A DNA stretch of 16,924 nt from Candidatus Beckwithbacteria bacterium (lineage in GTDB: Bacteria > Patescibacteriota > Microgenomatia > UBA1400 > UBA1449): NCBI GenBank assembly GCA_012798485.1, contig JAAZND010000025.1, forward strand, positions 1-16,924, read 5' to 3'. The notes beneath the pieces were generated by a model that did no database searches, had not been told where the DNA came from, and saw nothing but the letters and a program-made list of their open reading frames with translations. Shown here in pieces: positions 15,069 through 16,924 of the stretch. Positions within the stretch are counted from its first letter, which is position 1. Each line of letters begins with the position of its first letter. Position numbers and translations under genes: made by a program.

Positions 15069-15738
15069 TTATAAGTTTTCTACTAAAAATCTTTGCACTC
15101 CTTCAAGCATAGCTTTAACATCGTCTGCTTTGTAATCGCCAAACTTACCGTGATCAGCACTATCTCTAATTGCCTTCCATGCCTGAATCTGTTTTTGAAT
15201 CAATCGGCTATAAACTTCTTTATCTGTTATCTGCAAGTTTTGTATTTAACGATCCTATGTCATCACCCGATTTAATTTCAACGGCGTGTTTCTGTGCAAT
15301 TTGCCTTAAGCCATTCTCCAATACAGCACCTACCAGAGAAGCTGCGGGGTCTTTATAGCTGTTGCCCAAGAGGTGTTGAGCCATATCAATGAAGTCTGTA
15401 AAGATCTCGGCGCTTACTAAGTCTTTTACTCTGGTTAAATATCCAAGTTCCAAATCTTCTTTTAATGCCGTTAGGATGCCTATACCATGATCCACATCAC
15501 TTGGGTGAGCTGTTTTAACACCCTCAATAAAGTTTTTGTAGTATGGGCTGTCCTCGCCACAAACCATAGAGATAAAGTTTTGTGAGTTATTCTTCCATTC
15601 GTGAAATAAGGGGCTATTAACAGTAGAGGGTGCAATAACATGCTCAGAACTGTTACTTCTTTTTGTAGCAGCAACCCTTTGCCCTTTTTCGAGCAGTTGT
15701 CCGACCCGCTCAATCAATTTACTTGTCACTGAGTTCAT
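15069..15738 (-). pseudogene. HEPN-family protein, out of frame through a 7-bp duplication
   Basis: The frame from ATG 15738 stops at TAA 15220-15222 after 172 residues (ending LNTKLADNR). The next phase downstream carries the missing end: KEVYSRLIQKQIQAWK, AIRDSADHGKFGDY and a last helix ending FLVENL at TAA 15069-15071. Removing one copy of the 7-bp repeat at 15220-15233 joins them as LADKEVYSRLIQK and gives 220 aa. This matches a HEPN family I know by its form (HLL-x-x-x-Y-KDPAA early, then AW-x-x-(L/I)R-x-x-x-x-HGK). The R-x4-H RNase motif (R189, H194 in the repaired protein) lies after the shift, so the present product would lack it. ATG overlaps the HTH stop (ATGA) and the tail ends 2 nt before mod. 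A toxin or abortive-infection role is inferred. Confidence 0.85.
15220..15233. repeat. 7-bp tandem duplication (TTATCTG)2 that shifts the HEPN frame
   Basis: Two perfect copies, 15220-15226 and 15227-15233; on the coding strand CAGATAACAGATAA. Seven is 1 mod 3, which accounts exactly for the one-base phase difference. One copy alone gives an uninterrupted gene with the expected family sequence. Confidence 0.85.
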
Positions 15739-15926
15739 ATTTTTATTTTCATTAACTTTTCTAAATCCTCTGGCTTATATCTCCTGTCTCCTCGTTTATT
15801 GATCTTAATTGCTTTCAGCTTACCGCTTATATCCCAGCGTCTTAATGTCTCTATATGGACATTTAAGATCTCAGCAGCTTGCCTAATTGTCAACAGTTTT
15901 GGTAACTCGTCTTTTGATTTTGGCAT
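15735..15926 (-). CDS. small MerR/excisionase-type HTH protein, first gene of the defence operon
   Basis: A 63-aa single-domain DNA-binding protein: LTIRQAAEILNVHIETLRRWD is the helix-turn-helix, followed by the wing (KINKRGDRRYK) and the helix EDLEKLMKIK. It is homologous to the gene at 5261-5452. It overlaps the HEPN gene by 4 nt and is the first gene after the divergent promoter, so it probably represses or controls the operon and perhaps the rightward small genes. The leader is only about 4-5 nt (AGGT before ATG). It could act as an antitoxin-like regulator of the HEPN gene; this is inference from position. Confidence 0.85.
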   Translation of the reverse strand: MPKSKDELPKLLTIRQAAEILNVHIETLRRWDISGKLKAIKINKRGDRRYKPEDLEKLMKIKI

Positions 15927-15937
15927 ACCTCAACAAA

Positions 15938-15943
15938 AGTATA
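15938..15943 (-). promoter_or_regulatory. -10 element of the defence operon
   Basis: TATACT on the minus strand (15943-15938), 11 nt before ATG 15926. Transcription would begin about 4-6 nt before the start codon. No good -35 is visible. The surrounding AGTATACT is palindromic. Confidence 0.5.
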
Positions 15944-15961
15944 CTAAAACCAACAGCAAAT

Positions 15962-15970
15962 TGGTATACT
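15962..15970 (+). promoter_or_regulatory. extended -10 promoter of the rightward small genes
   Basis: TGGTATACT has the TGn extension and TATACT hexamer (15965-15970) 6 nt before ATG 15977. Transcription would start at or next to the A of the ATG, giving a leaderless mRNA. It shares the GTATACT sequence with the divergent promoter 25 bp away, which suggests common control. Confidence 0.55.
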
Positions 15971-15976
15971 GTTTCT

Positions 15977-16141
15977 ATGGGAAAAATTAATGCCAAATGG
16001 CACTTGAGCCATAAAATGCCCAAGAACCCAACCTTGGATCAAAGAGTCGAATGGCATGTTCAACATGCCAAACACTGTTTTTGCCGTCCTTTGGGTGGGA
16101 AGATTTTGGAGGAAATAAAGAAAAGAGGGATACGGATTTGA
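15977..16141 (+). CDS. 54-aa His/Cys-rich protein, copy 1
   Basis: This small basic protein contains INAKWHLSHKMPKNP, TLDQRVEWHVQHAKHCFCRP and a C-terminal Lys-rich helix KILEEIKKRG. The spaced H-x2-H-x3-C-x-C residues could bind a metal, and the type (W-H-x-x-H-x-K-x-C-x-C-R-P) is one I associate with CPR genomes, with no known function. The start at 15977 follows the extended -10 directly; longer upstream frames to 15887 enter the promoter and are rejected. Copy 2 (16436-16600) has the same length and about 70% identical residues. Confidence 0.7.
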   Translation: MGKINAKWHLSHKMPKNPTLDQRVEWHVQHAKHCFCRPLGGKILEEIKKRGIRI

Positions 16142-16150
16142 AATAAGGAG

Positions 16151-16156
16151 TATAAT
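16151..16156 (+). promoter_or_regulatory. possible -10 element before the small membrane gene
   Basis: TATAAT lies 14 nt before ATG 16170, with AGGTGA (16160-16165) as ribosome binding site 4 nt before the ATG. There is no convincing -35, so this may only supplement transcription from 15965. Confidence 0.35.
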
Positions 16157-16169
16157 TGAAGGTGAAAGT

Positions 16170-16448
16170 ATGAAAATAAAACTTGATTTCTTAAGACCTC
16201 GATTGTTTAATGTTCTCCTTACGATGACTGTTTTTCCCTTACCTTTTATTCAAGAAAGAGCCAGGTATCCTGAAGGCGGGTATGAAGTGGCGCATTACCG
16301 CCCGATCTTTTTACTTGCCACCTATCTTCAAATGCAGGATTGGTATCCGTTTTTCTTGATGGTTGGGTTGCTACTTGTTATTTATTTTGTAGTTTCAGGA
16401 GTTGGGGTTGGAATAACCGCTTTAATAAAAATCAAATGTCAAGAATAA
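16170..16448 (+). CDS. small membrane protein, module 1
   Basis: A 92-aa protein with a first hydrophobic stretch (about 12-27), a polar loop with RARYPEGGYEVAHYRP, and a strong membrane helix (about 60-86) ending in a Lys tail. Two or three membrane passes are likely. I do not recognise the family. The ribosome binding site AGGTGA is clear. Its 3' end overlaps the next 54-aa gene by 13 bp, so translation is coupled. Confidence 0.6.
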   Translation: MKIKLDFLRPRLFNVLLTMTVFPLPFIQERARYPEGGYEVAHYRPIFLLATYLQMQDWYPFFLMVGLLLVIYFVVSGVGVGITALIKIKCQE

Positions 16449-16600
16449 ACGCTAAATGGCATTCGGCTAACAAAATGCCCAAAAACCCCACACTTGACCA
16501 GAGAGTTGAGTGGCATATTGAGCATGTTAAAAATTGCCAGTGCCGTCCTTTGGCTGGAAAGATTTTGGAAGAAATTAAAAAGAGAAAAATTAAGATATGA
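16436..16600 (+). CDS. 54-aa His/Cys-rich protein, copy 2
   Basis: A paralogue of the gene at 15977: INAKWHSANKMPKNPTLDQR, then VEWHIEHVKNCQCRP and the Lys-rich end. The His/Cys pattern H-x2-H-x3-C-x-C is kept while many codons differ, which argues for selection on the protein rather than a recent copy. The start at 16436 was chosen by alignment with copy 1; the longer frame from 16340 runs inside the upstream membrane gene. ATGA overlap with the next gene (16597-16600). Confidence 0.7.
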   Translation: MSRINAKWHSANKMPKNPTLDQRVEWHIEHVKNCQCRPLAGKILEEIKKRKIKI

Positions 16601-16821
16601 ATATTAAGCATTTGGCACTGTTAATAATCGGAGTTATTCTCACCCTTCTTGGTTCTTTATGGTTTTTACAAGGGACGGGAATTGTCCATCTTAATCCTGT
16701 GATGTGTGTCGCCGAATGCAAACCAATTATAGGAACCTCTCCAACATGGACTGTTATTGGTGCAGTTACCTCAATTGTAGGAATCGTTATTGTTGTTAAA
16801 AATAGGAAATTGCGAGTTTAG
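16597..16821 (+). CDS. small two-TM membrane protein, module 2
   Basis: A 74-aa protein with two membrane helices (about 5-26 and 50-67). The first contains LGSLWFLQGTGI and is followed by a short loop with two Cys (MCVAEC) and a TW before the second helix. The GxLWFLQGxGI...W-x-x-x-G layout is one I recall from many small uncharacterised membrane proteins. The start overlaps copy 2 by 4 bp. The stop (16819-16821) overlaps the convergent stop of the gene entering from the right. Confidence 0.65.
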   Translation: MNIKHLALLIIGVILTLLGSLWFLQGTGIVHLNPVMCVAECKPIIGTSPTWTVIGAVTSIVGIVIVVKNRKLRV

Positions 16822-16924
16822 TCTTTCCAATTCCACCACTTCAATTTTTCTGGATCACGACCGCCTTTGGCGTAATAAACCGCACAACGGAACACATAAA
16901 GAAGACACCGATCTTGTGTTTTGC
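16818..16924 (-). CDS. C-terminal end of an unidentified gene (partial)
   Basis: On the minus strand one frame is open from the window edge to TAA 16818-16820, coding for 34 residues that include YYAKGGRDPEKLKWWNWKD. The Trp-rich, charged end looks like a genuine protein terminus, while the other two frames stop early. Its stop overlaps that of the convergent membrane gene by 2 bp, as expected in a compact genome. The fragment is too short to name. Confidence 0.45.
   Translation of the reverse strand, partial: KTQDRCLLYVFRCAVYYAKGGRDPEKLKWWNWKD

Noticed and set aside
15237..15242. Slippage in the A4 run as cause of the HEPN frameshift
   Set aside because: Correcting there gives a poorer family match than removing one 7-bp repeat copy, which restores LADKEVYSRLIQK exactly.
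15887..15976. Upstream extension of the first 54-aa gene
   Set aside because: It would cross both promoters and the HTH gene start; the paralogue aligns only from 15977.

Overview
The window is AT-rich DNA with very compact, overlapping genes, many start codons without a Shine-Dalgarno sequence, and small cassettes of a kind I associate with Candidate Phyla Radiation (Patescibacteria) genomes. That assignment is an inference from gene style and family resemblance. UGA ends several tightly packed genes, so the UGA-to-glycine code of Gracilibacteria/Absconditabacteria does not fit. Nothing here is core metabolism; it is an accessory region beside a tRNA gene.

Left part (1-5260). An IS1595-type transposase end (1-129) is followed by tRNA-Gln(CUG) (392-465). 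Running leftward into that tRNA is a large serine recombinase. Its frame has an amber codon at 829-831 and then continues in the same frame to a stop inside the tRNA gene. Behind it is a coupled minus-strand cassette: an ORF carrying an 11-bp repeat array, a SpoVG-like protein, an HTH_36-like winged-helix protein, a small serine recombinase with Ala at the catalytic Ser position, a 58-aa protein, and a DUF5659-like protein. This looks like the integration and maintenance module of an element inserted at the tRNA. A terminator separates it from an upstream gene with a winged-helix-like C-terminus (4278-5198).

Middle (5261-7272). A small MerR/excisionase-type HTH gene faces right. It is followed by a candidate structured RNA (5501-5627: three abutting helices, two capped by GAAA tetraloops, and an alternative pairing before a T-run). 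Then come two single-pass membrane proteins, the first resembling the N-terminal part of MltG without the catalytic part. A 232-bp stretch without a recognisable gene closes this part.

Defence operon (15926 down to 7273, minus strand). The order is a small HTH protein, a HEPN-family protein, Type III R-M methyltransferase (Mod), Type III helicase-nuclease (Res), a coiled-coil protein ending in a second HEPN-like R-x4-H motif, and a large four-TM membrane protein. Genes overlap or are 2-18 nt apart. Mod and Res keep all key motifs. The first HEPN gene is out of frame because of a perfect 7-bp tandem duplication; removing one copy restores a 220-aa protein with its R-x4-H motif. I propose this is a Type III R-M system with two HEPN RNases and a membrane protein as a possible abortive-infection arm, the first HEPN being currently OFF.

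Right end (15927-16924). Divergent, nearly leaderless promoters drive the operon and a rightward series of four tiny genes. These form two repeats of a module: a 54-aa His/Cys protein followed by a small membrane protein. A partial gene enters from the right edge on the minus strand.
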